From positions 1-64,000 of the forward strand of contig JAUHYU010000010.1 in NCBI GenBank assembly GCA_030426345.1: a stretch of DNA of 64,000 nucleotides, read 5' to 3'. The DNA comes from Bacteroidia bacterium. GTDB taxonomy: Bacteria > Bacteroidota > Bacteroidia > Cytophagales > Cyclobacteriaceae. A model generated the notes under the pieces. That model saw nothing but the letters and a program-made list of their open reading frames with translations, ran no database searches and had not been told where the DNA came from. This document shows positions 8,953 to 17,814 of this stretch, piece by piece (position 1 is the stretch's first letter; the number at the start of each line of letters is the position of its first letter). A program made the position numbers and the translations under genes.

Positions 8953-10515
8953 ATGAAAATGAGTTTATTCAAATCATTGTCCTTGTTAGGACTGACAATA
9001 TTGCTGTTTGTCGCTTGTGAAGATAGCAAGGATGCTTCCGAAACCAAACCAAACATCCTCTATATCATGACGGATGATCATGGATATCAGGCAATAAGTG
9101 CGTACAGCAACCAGCTCGTCCAAACACCAAACCTCGATAGGCTAGCAAATGAAGGGGTGATATTCCGAAACAGCTTTGTGACCAATTCCATTTGTGGACC
9201 TAGTCGCGCCGTGATGTTGACCGGAAAACATAGCCATGCCAATGGCATGATCAATAACAGTACAGAATTTGATGGCACGCAGCAAACCTTTCCAAAACTA
9301 TTGCAGAAGGCCGGATATCAAACTGCCATCGTTGGCAAGTGGCATTTAAAAAGTGATCCCACAGGATTTGATTATTGGAATATCCTGCCAGGACAAGGGC
9401 AATATTATAACCCTGATTTTATAGAAATGGGTGAGAAAAAACAGATAGAAGGTTATGCTACTACTATTACCACTGATCTGGCGTTGTCTTGGCTTGACCG
9501 ACGCAACAGCGAAAAGCCGTTTTGTTTGTTATTGCATCATAAAGCACCACATCGTACATGGGAACCGGATACTGCGCATTTGGCAGAATTTCTCAGTAAG
9601 CAGTTTCCAGTACCGGAAAATTTCTTCGATCAGTATGAAGATCGTCAGGCTGCGGCCGAGCAAAAGATGAGTGTCAGAGCTTCAGACATGGATGTGCAGT
9701 ACGACTTGAAAATGCAGGATGATGAGGGTAGGATTGTATCAAGGTTTGGGAAAATGGATCATACTGCCAGAATGAATGCTGCACAGAAAAAAGCTTGGAA
9801 AAACCATTACGACCCAATAACCAAGAAATTTATCGAAGATAACCTTTCGGGAGATGAACTCTATCTATGGAAATTGCAGAGGTATCTGCAAGACTATCTG
9901 GCATGTATCCATTCTGTGGACGAAAATGTAGGCAGGGTATTGGATTATTTAGAAAACAATGGTTTGAAGGAAAATACAATCGTGGTTTATACCTCAGATC
10001 AGGGTTTTTATCTAGGCGAGCATGGGTGGTTTGACAAACGGTTTATGTATGAAGAATCCTTACGTACTCCATTGATGATGTGGCTGCCGACAGGTTATGG
10101 ACGACGCGGAGATGTAAATCAATTAATTCAAAATATTGATTATGCCCCTACATTTTTAGACATGGTAGGAGTGCAAATACCCGAAGAAATGCATGGTAAA
10201 TCCATGAAATCATTATTGATTGGGAAGGGAGAGACTGCAAAATGGAGGGATGCCATTTATTACCATTATTATGAATTCCCAAATGAGCATATGGTAAAAA
10301 AACACTATGGCGTGAGAACAGACCGCTACAAGCTCATACATTTTTATGACGATATTGACGTGTGGGAACTTTACGATTTGAAAAACGACCCCAATGAAAT
10401 GCACAATATATATCAGGATCAACAAAATGAGGATTTGATAAAAAATCTCAAGAAAAGATTAAAAGAACTTCAGGAAGAGTATCATGATACAACTTTACCT
10501 CAAGAGGACTTATAA
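8953..10515 (+). CDS. Type I sulfatase lipoprotein, second copy
   Basis: The frame is open from 8911, but the ATG at 8953 is preferred because it directly precedes the lipoprotein signal MKMSLFKSL...LLFVAC. The protein then has 520 residues. It carries TDDHG, the CGPSR formylglycine motif (Cys81 in this numbering), GKWHL, HHKAPH, SDQGFYLGEHGWFDKR and a C-terminal DUF4976-like end with KLIHFYDDIDVWELYDL. This architecture is typical of S1 sulfatases acting on sulfated glycans and differs from its upstream neighbour in subfamily. The two probably remove different sulfate groups from one substrate. It follows the first sulfatase closely and precedes a damaged sugar porter. Confidence 0.92.
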   Translation: MKMSLFKSLSLLGLTILLFVACEDSKDASETKPNILYIMTDDHGYQAISAYSNQLVQTPNLDRLANEGVIFRNSFVTNSICGPSRAVMLTGKHSHANGMINNSTEFDGTQQTFPKLLQKAGYQTAIVGKWHLKSDPTGFDYWNILPGQGQYYNPDFIEMGEKKQIEGYATTITTDLALSWLDRRNSEKPFCLLLHHKAPHRTWEPDTAHLAEFLSKQFPVPENFFDQYEDRQAAAEQKMSVRASDMDVQYDLKMQDDEGRIVSRFGKMDHTARMNAAQKKAWKNHYDPITKKFIEDNLSGDELYLWKLQRYLQDYLACIHSVDENVGRVLDYLENNGLKENTIVVYTSDQGFYLGEHGWFDKRFMYEESLRTPLMMWLPTGYGRRGDVNQLIQNIDYAPTFLDMVGVQIPEEMHGKSMKSLLIGKGETAKWRDAIYYHYYEFPNEHMVKKHYGVRTDRYKLIHFYDDIDVWELYDLKNDPNEMHNIYQDQQNEDLIKNLKKRLKELQEEYHDTTLPQEDL

Positions 10516-10627
10516 GTTATATTCTTAAAATTGTTTTGCTTTATTTGCCAATAGGTAGAATAAATAATATCATTACCAAGCGATTTGCCAATCAACCTAA
10601 TATTTGACTTTAAACCTTTAAAAATCC

Positions 10628-11335
10628 ATGAAAGGCAAATCTTTCCTTTTCTTTAGTACTATGGCAGTAGCCTTTGGAGGGTTTTTGTTTGGTTTTGATA
10701 CTGCGTTAATATCTGGTGTTAAACAACCTATTCAGGTATGTTGGCAACTGTCTGATATAAGCCTGAGATGGGCGATGAGCATGGCCCTCATTGGTGCGGT
10801 TTTCGGTGCCTTGTTTAGCTCTATTCCGGCAAATAAGTTTGGAAGGAAAACTACTTTATTCTGGACTGGAACTTTATGTTTTGTGTCAGCACTTGGTTCA
10901 GCACTTTCCCAAGATGTCAATTCATTCATGTTTTTTCGATTTATTAGCGGGTTTGGGTTGGGTATCTGTTGTTTTACTGCACCAAAGTACATTTCCGAAA
11001 TTTCCCCAACTGGAATGAAGTGGAGGTTGATAGCTTTATTTCAATTTAATATAATATTTGGAGTTATTGTGGCTTTCATTATTATCTATATGCTAACTGA
11101 TATGAGGGACAACGGGTGGCGCTGGATGTTTGGGGTGGAGGCAGTTCCTGCTTTTGTCTATGCAATAATTTTATTGATGGTGCCAAGAAGCCCACACTGG
11201 CTAATCGTGAAAAAGAATGATTTGGAGAAAGCCAGAGCAATTCTGGCACGCATTGATCCCTCTACTGTAGATTCAACCATCTCGGCAATTCAAGAATCTC
11301 GAATAATGGGTTCCAATTCCATCAGGTCAAAATAA
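10628..11335 (+). pseudogene. MFS sugar porter, truncated to N-terminal half
   Basis: The 235-residue product begins like a sugar-proton symporter: FGFDTALISG in helix 1, the NKFGRKTT loop between helices 2 and 3, and later VPRSPHWLIVKKN at the end of helix 6. Family members have 12 helices and about 450-520 residues, but here the frame stops after helix 6 and the start of the central loop. Nothing recognisable as helices 7-12 follows in 11336-11455. It is therefore most probably a broken gene. The start codon lies in AAAAATCCATGAAAGG, a copy of the dispersed word. It lies downstream of the two sulfatases, so it may once have imported the released sugar. Confidence 0.7.
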
Positions 11336-11455
11336 TTCTATGGGCGAAACTCCCACTAATCTTTGTTAACAAGGTTTATATGCCAGACCTGCATTTGCCA
11401 TTGGAGTGCTTGCCTGTTATGAATTATTTCATCCTTTTTTATTAAATTTGTTTAC

Positions 11456-12325
11456 ATGGCACTAGACTTATTCGAGTTTTTCACGAACTACCCTACAAAA
11501 AATAAACTTATTGGGGATGACTATATTTTTGTTGAATATAAATGTCCAATAGATATAGATCAATTTAAATTATGGTCAGATACACCTTTTTTTAGTTATG
11601 TGATCAGTGGGAGAAAGGATTGGACTGCCGTAGATAAAACTTACAAACTTAAGGCAGGCGAGGCTTTATTTTTTAGAAAGGGTCTTTATAATACCAAACA
11701 ATATTTTGAAGAACAGTATTGTACGTTGGTTTTTTTTATGACCGAAGACTTTATAAGGCGATTTATTGCTAATAATGAAAGCATAATTAATAACAAAAGC
11801 CCTGAGTTTGAAGACACTCAAGTGTTTGTTGTTGATGTTACAGAATCTTTAAAAGCCTTGATCCTTTCTATTTTTAGCTATTTGAATCAACCGGATAAAA
11901 TCCCTAGAAACTTAGTAGAAATGAAGTTCAATGAATTGCTGATTAATATTGTTATGAATTCTTCTCATAAAGATTTGGTCTCATTTTTCAACTCGCTTAA
12001 ACAAGTTGAAAAAACAAATATCAATGAAATCATGAGTAAAAACTTTCATTTTGATTTAAAACTAGAAGAATACGCACGTTTGTGCGGACGTAGTTTATCT
12101 ACGTTTAAAAGAGATTTTCAGAATTATTTTAAAGAAACTCCAGGTAAATGGCTAAATAACAAGCGTCTTGAGTATGCAAAAAGTTTATTGGAGAATAATG
12201 ACTTTAACATCAATGACATTTGTTTTGAAAGTGGCTTTAAGAACACTTCTCATTTCAATAGCAGCTTCAAAGAGAAATATAATTATCCTCCCAACCAGTA
12301 TAGAAAACTACATTATGGTAAGTAG
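11456..12325 (+). CDS. AraC-family transcriptional regulator
   Basis: In this 289-residue protein the C-terminal 100 residues form a double helix-turn-helix: LEEYARLCGRSLSTFKRDF is the first and INDICFESGFKNTSHFNSSF the second, followed by the usual YPPNQYRK. The N-terminal 170 residues look like the cupin-type ligand domain of ExsA-like regulators. It probably controls a nearby gene set, perhaps the sulfatases upstream or the OsmC/PFOR pair downstream. The leader (11336-11455) is AT-rich. A hairpin terminator follows at 12462. Confidence 0.88.
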   Translation: MALDLFEFFTNYPTKNKLIGDDYIFVEYKCPIDIDQFKLWSDTPFFSYVISGRKDWTAVDKTYKLKAGEALFFRKGLYNTKQYFEEQYCTLVFFMTEDFIRRFIANNESIINNKSPEFEDTQVFVVDVTESLKALILSIFSYLNQPDKIPRNLVEMKFNELLINIVMNSSHKDLVSFFNSLKQVEKTNINEIMSKNFHFDLKLEEYARLCGRSLSTFKRDFQNYFKETPGKWLNNKRLEYAKSLLENNDFNINDICFESGFKNTSHFNSSFKEKYNYPPNQYRKLHYGK

Positions 12326-12461
12326 AATTGCTCTTTTAACCAACGGAAAATCCATGAATAAAGCAGGCATTATTCCATACAATAGAAGTAAAGAATAGAA
12401 AAGTAAGGAGTTCATAAAAGGTATAAAGGAGATTTTCTCCAAAATAAATGTCCATCAAACC

Positions 12462-12494
12462 AAGGTCATCTGTAGAAAGATGGCCTTTTTTTTT
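12462..12494 (+). terminator. Intrinsic terminator after araC-type gene
   Basis: The stem AAGGTCATCT pairs with AGATGGCCTT across a 6-base loop, with one G-T wobble, and is followed by a run of T. It lies 137 bases past the regulator stop. Confidence 0.75.
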
Positions 12495-12556
12495 GCTTTG
12501 ACCTTTTTAGCAACAAAAATGAACTTTATAAAAAATCCGGGCTAGATTATTCACCA

Positions 12557-12564
12557 TACTTTTG
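12557..12564 (+). promoter_or_regulatory. Candidate Bacteroidota -7 element for osmC-type gene
   Basis: TACTTTTG matches the Bacteroidota -7 consensus TAnnTTTG and lies 37 bases before the OsmC start. No clear -33 TTTG was seen at the expected distance, so this is tentative. Confidence 0.35.
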
Positions 12565-12600
12565 ACATAAATAAATTATTAACAATTAAATATTAACAAA

Positions 12601-13155
12601 ATGATTACTACAGCAAACATTACAAACGGAGTAAACGTGGATCAATTAGTAGAAACTATTGGTGCCGTACAAGCGCAACCAGAATTGGCAAAATTCAGGT
12701 TCAGATCCAAAAATGATTGGATTGATGGTGGACATTGCGTATCTAGTATTAAAGGATTTTATGGTGTAGGCGCAGAAGATTCTTCCCGCAAGAAAACTTT
12801 TAATCTGGAATGTGACCATCCAAATGTATTATTGGGCAACGATAAAGCACCAACTCCTCCAGAAGTGGTACTACATGCCTTGGGGTCTTGCTTAACTGCA
12901 GCAATGACCTATCATGCAGCTGCAAACGGCATTGAAATTAAAAGTGCGGATTCTACTTTGGAAGGTGGAGTGGACTTGCATGGTTTTCTAGGATTGGATC
13001 CCGAAGTTCGTAACGGATTTGACGGCATCAAAATGGTGCTTAAAGTTAGGTCTGATGCTTCGGCAGAGCAATTGGAGAATTTAGCCAAATTTTCTCCTGT
13101 TTTCGACATGATCACAAACCCAACTCCGGTTTCAATCGAAGTTGTAAAGGAGTAA
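12601..13155 (+). CDS. OsmC-family peroxide/thiol stress protein
   Basis: The 184-residue protein has the OsmC layout, with two conserved cysteines in LECDHP and LGSCLTA and the segment TPPEVVLHALGSC before the long helix. OsmC/Ohr proteins reduce organic hydroperoxides through these paired cysteines. This longer form, with an extra 50-residue N-terminal region, is the OsmC-like subgroup, whose substrate is less clear. A strong hairpin follows the stop, and the PFOR-like gene starts only 28 bases after it. The two genes may be linked by partial read-through. Confidence 0.85.
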   Translation: MITTANITNGVNVDQLVETIGAVQAQPELAKFRFRSKNDWIDGGHCVSSIKGFYGVGAEDSSRKKTFNLECDHPNVLLGNDKAPTPPEVVLHALGSCLTAAMTYHAAANGIEIKSADSTLEGGVDLHGFLGLDPEVRNGFDGIKMVLKVRSDASAEQLENLAKFSPVFDMITNPTPVSIEVVKE

Positions 13156-13161
13156 TTCACT

Positions 13162-13194
13162 AAAAGGCTACTCATGGAATTGAGTAGCCTTTTT
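13162..13194 (+). terminator. Terminator or attenuator between osmC-type gene and PFOR gene
   Basis: AAAAGGCTACTCA pairs with TGAGTAGCCTTTT over a 6-base loop containing TGGAAT. The 13-bp stem and U-rich end are those of an intrinsic terminator. Only 28 bases separate it from the next start codon, leaving almost no room for a new promoter. Confidence 0.8.
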
Positions 13195-13222
13195 ATCAAT
13201 CAACAATATTAGTTCCTCAACC

Positions 13223-16200
13223 ATGAAGACTAGAAAATTCAGAATAATTAACGGCAATCAAGCAGTAGCACATATTGCCTATAAAACCAATGAGGTTTGC
13301 GCTATTTATCCTATCACCCCTTCTTCCGAAATGTCTGAATTAGTGGAGGAATGGAGTGCCTATGGAAACCAGAACATTCTTGGTAGTACTCCTTCTGTAT
13401 TTGAAATGCAAAGTGAGGCAGGTGTGGCAGGTGCGATGCATGGAGCCCTACAAGCTGGGTCACTGGCTACAACTTTTACAGCTTCTCAGGGACTTTTGTT
13501 AATGTTTCCAAACATGTTTAAAATTGCTGGTGAACTAACACCAAATGTTATTCACGTAGCTACAAGAAGTATTGCAACACATGCCTTGTCCGTATATGGT
13601 GATCATAGTGATGTTATGGCCGTTCGAAGTTCAGGTTATGCCATGTTAGGAGCGGCCTCTGTTCAAGAGGCTCACGATTTTGCATTAATATCCCAAGTGG
13701 CAACATTGGAATCACGTATTCCTTTTGTTCACTTTTTTGATGGGTTTAGAACATCTCATGAATTAGCGAAAATTGAAATTAATACTGATGAGGTGATGAA
13801 GCGAATGATGGATTCACAGATGATTAGTGAACATCGCAAAAGAGCTTTGAATCCAAATCGCCCGGTAATTCGAGGGACGACACAAAATTCCGATACATTT
13901 TTTCAAAGCAGGGAAGCCACTAATGAATTTTACAATAAATGCCCAGATGTTGTTCAAAAGACAATGAATAAGTTTGCAGAATTGACCAACCGACAATATC
14001 ATCTTTTTGACTATGTAGGCCACCCCGATGCTGAAAATGTCATTATAACAATGGCTTCTTCATCTGAGACGGTTGAGGAAACCGTCAATTTTCTAAATAC
14101 CAAGGGTGAAAAATATGGACTTATAAAAGTTCGATTATTCAGACCTTTTAGTACCAGACACTTGTTAAATGCGTTACCAAAAACTGTTAAGTCTATTGCC
14201 GTTTTGGATAGAACAAAAGAACCGGGAGCAACAGGTGAGCCTCTATATTTGGATGTAGTACAGGCATTATCTGAGGCTTTTCAAAATGAAGAGATTAAAG
14301 CATTACCACGAATTGTTGGCGGACGATATGGGTTGTCTTCAAAAGAATTTACACCCAACATGGTACAATCCGTGTTCGATAATCTAAAACAAATACACCC
14401 AAAAAGCAACTTCACTATTGGTATAAATGATGATATAACACATTTGAGCTTGCCTTATCAAAACAATATCGAACTAAACAGTGAAATATATCAAGCATTG
14501 ATTTATCGAGAAACAATGCATTCCGCAACCAACGATTCAAATGGTTTATCTAAAATTTTTGAAAACACAGACTTCTATACACAAAGATATCATGAATTTG
14601 ACTATAAAAAATCGGCATCCAGGCAAGTAACTCATTTACGCATTGCCTCTGAATCCATAAAAGCACCTTATCTAATATCAAATGCAGATCTAATAGTTTG
14701 CCAAAACCATGATTTTGTAGAAAAAGATAAAGTAGTCAACAATATCAAGCCCAACGGAACACTATTGATTAATACTTCATTGAAAACTGTTGCATTATGG
14801 GAATCATTTTCGGCAGAAACGCAACGTAAAATAATGGCTAAAAATCTCAATGTATATATGGTAAATCAGAACGATCTAAAGCCGTGGTATGATTTAGATG
14901 GTTGCCATTTCACAGGATTAGACGCTTGTTTTTTTGTGTTGAGTAATAAATTAAGTAGATCAAATGATTTGGAAGAATTGGAGCGTAAAATGATAAGAGT
15001 TGATGCAACTAAAGTTACAAATCATCATAAAGTGCCAATAGACGATAAAGATTTTGCGACGACCCTACTAGGAAAATTGTTATATAATAAAGAGCAGGAA
15101 ATTTTGGTGAGTGATATGCCGATTGACGGCACTTTTCAAACCAATTCCTCCCTGTTTAATCCTTCCAGGTCTTCGGATGCAATTCCAAAATGGAGCCCTG
15201 AATCTTGTACACAATGTGGAGCATGCAGTATGGCATGTCCTCAAGCTGCCATCCGCATCAAGGTGTTTGACGATAAACAGGCAGTCCCTGAAGGGTTTGA
15301 ATTGGCTACTTCAAATGAATTTGAAAAGATGCATTATTCAATTCAAGTAAACTTAGATCAATGCAATGGATGCAACAACTGTGTAGATGTTTGCGAAGTG
15401 AAGGCTTTAAAAATGACCAACAGAGATGTGAAATCTAATGAAAATTGGAATCATTTTGATTCTATTCCCGAAATTGATAGGACTAAATTGGACCTATCAA
15501 AAGTGAGTCAGCAGCAATTGCAGGAGCCGCTTTTTAAGTATTCTACTGGTGATGATGGTTGTGGTGAAGCCCCTTACCTTAAATTGCTATCGCAATTATT
15601 TGGTGATAGATTATTGGTTGCAAATGCCACAGGATCCAGCTCGATTTTTGGCGGTGCATTGCCAACAACACCGTGGTCAAAAACCGATAGTAGGAGAGGG
15701 CCGGCATGGTCCAGCTCATTGTTTGAAGACAATGCTGAATTTGGTCTGGGTCTTCGGTTATCATTGGACCAACAAACCCAGCGTGCTATAAAATTATTAA
15801 AAGGAATGATCGATGTATTGGATTTTGATTTGGTACACGACATTATTTCGGCAAATCAGAATTCTGAATTTGAGATTGTGGAGCAGCGCAATCGGGTAGC
15901 ATTATTGAAACAATCTCTTATTAAATTGAATTCTAAGGAATCATTATTGCTTTTTGAAATTGTTGATAGTTTGGTCAAAAAAAGCGTTTGGTGTGTGGGA
16001 GGTGATGGTTGGGCGTACGACATAGGATATGGCGGTTTAGATCATGTAATAGCCTCAGGCAAAAATGTGAACATTTTGATATTAGACAATGAGGTATATT
16101 CAAATACCGGTGGACAAATGTCAAAGGCGACGCCTTTTGGTGCCGCGACAAAATTTGCGGCTCATGGGAAAATAAAACAGAAGAAAGATTTGGGACTAAT

Positions 16201-16648
16201 GGCAATGACTTATAATGATGTTTATGTGGCTTCTGTTTCCATCTGTGCCGATCAAGAGCAGACGTTAAAAGCATTTGTAGAGGCAGAAGGTTATGATGGC
16301 CCATCAATTATTATTGCATACAGCCATAATATATCTCATGGCATTGATATAAAAAGTCCAAGTCAGTACCACAAGAGTGCCGTTAAATCAGGGCAATGGT
16401 TGCTCTATCGTAACGACCCGAGACAGTTAGAAAAAGGATTGAATTCACTTCAGTTAGATTCTAGTAAACCATCAATTAAAATTGAAGAATACTTAATGAT
16501 GGAGAAACGCTTTGCAAACATACTAGGAGCTAAAAGTCATTCGGGCAAACATAAAATAAACCTAATGCAAAGAAGCATCGATAGCCGTTTTAACAAATAC
16601 ACCGCGTTGTCAAATATGACTGATCCGGCAAAGGTTTTATCCAAATAG
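13223..16648 (+). CDS. nifJ: Pyruvate:ferredoxin oxidoreductase homologue lacking proximal-cluster cysteines
   Basis: This single-chain 2-oxoacid:acceptor oxidoreductase homologue has 1141 residues (family about 1170-1190). The N-terminal YPITPSSEMSE, FEMQSEAGVAGA and THALSVYGDHSD blocks form the pyruvate site, and the GDGWAYDIGYGG and NEVYSNTGGQ blocks bind thiamine diphosphate. Two ferredoxin clusters are intact: Cys662/665/668/672 and Cys714/717/720/724. The proximal cluster next to thiamine normally uses four cysteines (812, 815, 840 and 1071 in the Desulfovibrio africanus enzyme). Here they align with Asp777, Cys780, Ser805 and Asn1036, so three are missing. The frame is otherwise undamaged. 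The enzyme may have changed its electron path or may act non-oxidatively. The symbol refers to the family, not to proven activity. Confidence 0.88.
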   Translation: MKTRKFRIINGNQAVAHIAYKTNEVCAIYPITPSSEMSELVEEWSAYGNQNILGSTPSVFEMQSEAGVAGAMHGALQAGSLATTFTASQGLLLMFPNMFKIAGELTPNVIHVATRSIATHALSVYGDHSDVMAVRSSGYAMLGAASVQEAHDFALISQVATLESRIPFVHFFDGFRTSHELAKIEINTDEVMKRMMDSQMISEHRKRALNPNRPVIRGTTQNSDTFFQSREATNEFYNKCPDVVQKTMNKFAELTNRQYHLFDYVGHPDAENVIITMASSSETVEETVNFLNTKGEKYGLIKVRLFRPFSTRHLLNALPKTVKSIAVLDRTKEPGATGEPLYLDVVQALSEAFQNEEIKALPRIVGGRYGLSSKEFTPNMVQSVFDNLKQIHPKSNFTIGINDDITHLSLPYQNNIELNSEIYQALIYRETMHSATNDSNGLSKIFENTDFYTQRYHEFDYKKSASRQVTHLRIASESIKAPYLISNADLIVCQNHDFVEKDKVVNNIKPNGTLLINTSLKTVALWESFSAETQRKIMAKNLNVYMVNQNDLKPWYDLDGCHFTGLDACFFVLSNKLSRSNDLEELERKMIRVDATKVTNHHKVPIDDKDFATTLLGKLLYNKEQEILVSDMPIDGTFQTNSSLFNPSRSSDAIPKWSPESCTQCGACSMACPQAAIRIKVFDDKQAVPEGFELATSNEFEKMHYSIQVNLDQCNGCNNCVDVCEVKALKMTNRDVKSNENWNHFDSIPEIDRTKLDLSKVSQQQLQEPLFKYSTGDDGCGEAPYLKLLSQLFGDRLLVANATGSSSIFGGALPTTPWSKTDSRRGPAWSSSLFEDNAEFGLGLRLSLDQQTQRAIKLLKGMIDVLDFDLVHDIISANQNSEFEIVEQRNRVALLKQSLIKLNSKESLLLFEIVDSLVKKSVWCVGGDGWAYDIGYGGLDHVIASGKNVNILILDNEVYSNTGGQMSKATPFGAATKFAAHGKIKQKKDLGLMAMTYNDVYVASVSICADQEQTLKAFVEAEGYDGPSIIIAYSHNISHGIDIKSPSQYHKSAVKSGQWLLYRNDPRQLEKGLNSLQLDSSKPSIKIEEYLMMEKRFANILGAKSHSGKHKINLMQRSIDSRFNKYTALSNMTDPAKVLSK

Positions 16649-16888
16649 ATTTTGAGAAAAAGAGTACAGAAATTTATGCATTCAATTCATGAAATTTGAT
16701 GAGACCTATTATCACTTTATTCATGGTTTCTTGATGGTGGAGATGTAACAAGAAGAGGTCAGTAAAATCAAAAACGGATAGTCTATCGTCCTTTTGCTTT
16801 CCTTAGATCTATCCAAATATTAATTATTGACAGTATTCGTTTGCCTAAAGGTGGATTTAATAATATACTTGCAATCCAATTTTAAATT

Positions 16889-16972
16889 GCCCAGTTGGCG
16901 GAATTGGTAGACGCGCTAGTTTCAGGGACTAGTGTACGTAAGTACGTGAAGGTTCGAGTCCTTTACTGGGCA
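16889..16972 (+). tRNA. tRNA-Leu (anticodon CAG)
   Basis: The acceptor arms GCCCAGT and ACTGGGC pair fully. The anticodon stem CTAGT/ACTAG encloses the loop TTCAGGG, giving anticodon CAG (reads CUG). The long variable arm expected for a class II tRNA is present, with GTAC repeats, and the T-loop reads TTCGAGT. CCA is not encoded. Confidence 0.95.
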
Positions 16973-16973
16973 C

Positions 16974-17014
16974 AAAACCCTTTCAAATCCATGGATTTGA
17001 AAGGGTTTTTTATT
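16974..17014 (+). terminator. Perfect-palindrome terminator after tRNA-Leu
   Basis: Starting 2 bases after the tRNA, 16974-17009 is a 36-base perfect palindrome centred on CCATGG, with half arm AAAACCCTTTCAAATCC, followed by more T residues. It can work in both directions and so may also end the minus-strand protease operon whose last stop is at 17086. Confidence 0.85.
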
Positions 17015-17085
17015 GTGAAGTTTGGCTGGAATGGAAATGAGGGTTTCTCACAAATCAACTATGAGCATTATAACAATCAGTTGCT

Positions 17086-17814
17086 CTATTGCTCGGATTG
17101 AAGATTTAAAGGAAAAATTTGACTGTAGTTGCTTCCTCCTTTCGCCAAATTGTTTTCATTCTTCAGAATGGCATTTTTTAGATTGTCTGTGTGGGTCAAA
17201 AGGTTTTTTAGAATATCGATATTAAAGGCAAATTGGTCTGCGTCACTATTTTCTGCCTTTTGCAATACAATTCCAATTACTTCGTCTGTTTCATTGTAGA
17301 TGATCGGCCCACCAGAATTTCCGGTTTGAGGGATGAGATGGTCCAAAATTATTTTGTCTCCGCTAAATTTTCGTATGTTCCCACCTTTGTATTCAAATTC
17401 CTTTTGAGGATATCCATACATACTGATTTGATCGCCAAGATTTTTGTCGCTGCTTGTACCTAAGTATAGTAGCGGAACATTCTTCGGATAGGTACTTAAT
17501 TCCAAAATAGCCAAATCGTAATTTTTGTATTTGGCAAATATAGAAGCAGCGAATATTTTGGCATCATACAAGAATTTAACCTGAATATCTTGATAAGAAA
17601 ACAGGCTGTCAGCAACCACGTGAAGAGCTGTAAGAATGTATAATTTATCGTTGTTGTCCCGAAATATAACTATGCCGGTTCCATTTCCTTTGATATTATT
17701 GTTATCCACATAATCTATGCGCACTATACCATTTTCCAATGCTATCTGCGCTTCCAATTTCGTGCCTGCCATGATTAGTACAGCTATGCCGAGAAATATC
17801 AAAAACTTATTCAT
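17086..17814 (-). CDS. Exported trypsin-like serine protease
   Basis: The 242-residue protein has a signal peptide (MNKFLIFLGIAVLIMAGTKLEA) and a complete chymotrypsin-fold triad: His65 in TALHV, Asp100 in NYDLAILEL and Ser167 in GNSGGP. The AILEL and GIVLQ blocks resemble the HtrA/S1C group, but there is no PDZ domain, so it is shorter than DegP. It is the last gene of a five-gene minus-strand operon and overlaps its neighbour by 8 bases. A natural inference is that it processes or checks the exported proteins encoded upstream. Confidence 0.85.
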   Translation of the reverse strand: MNKFLIFLGIAVLIMAGTKLEAQIALENGIVRIDYVDNNNIKGNGTGIVIFRDNNDKLYILTALHVVADSLFSYQDIQVKFLYDAKIFAASIFAKYKNYDLAILELSTYPKNVPLLYLGTSSDKNLGDQISMYGYPQKEFEYKGGNIRKFSGDKIILDHLIPQTGNSGGPIIYNETDEVIGIVLQKAENSDADQFAFNIDILKNLLTHTDNLKNAILKNENNLAKGGSNYSQIFPLNLQSEQ

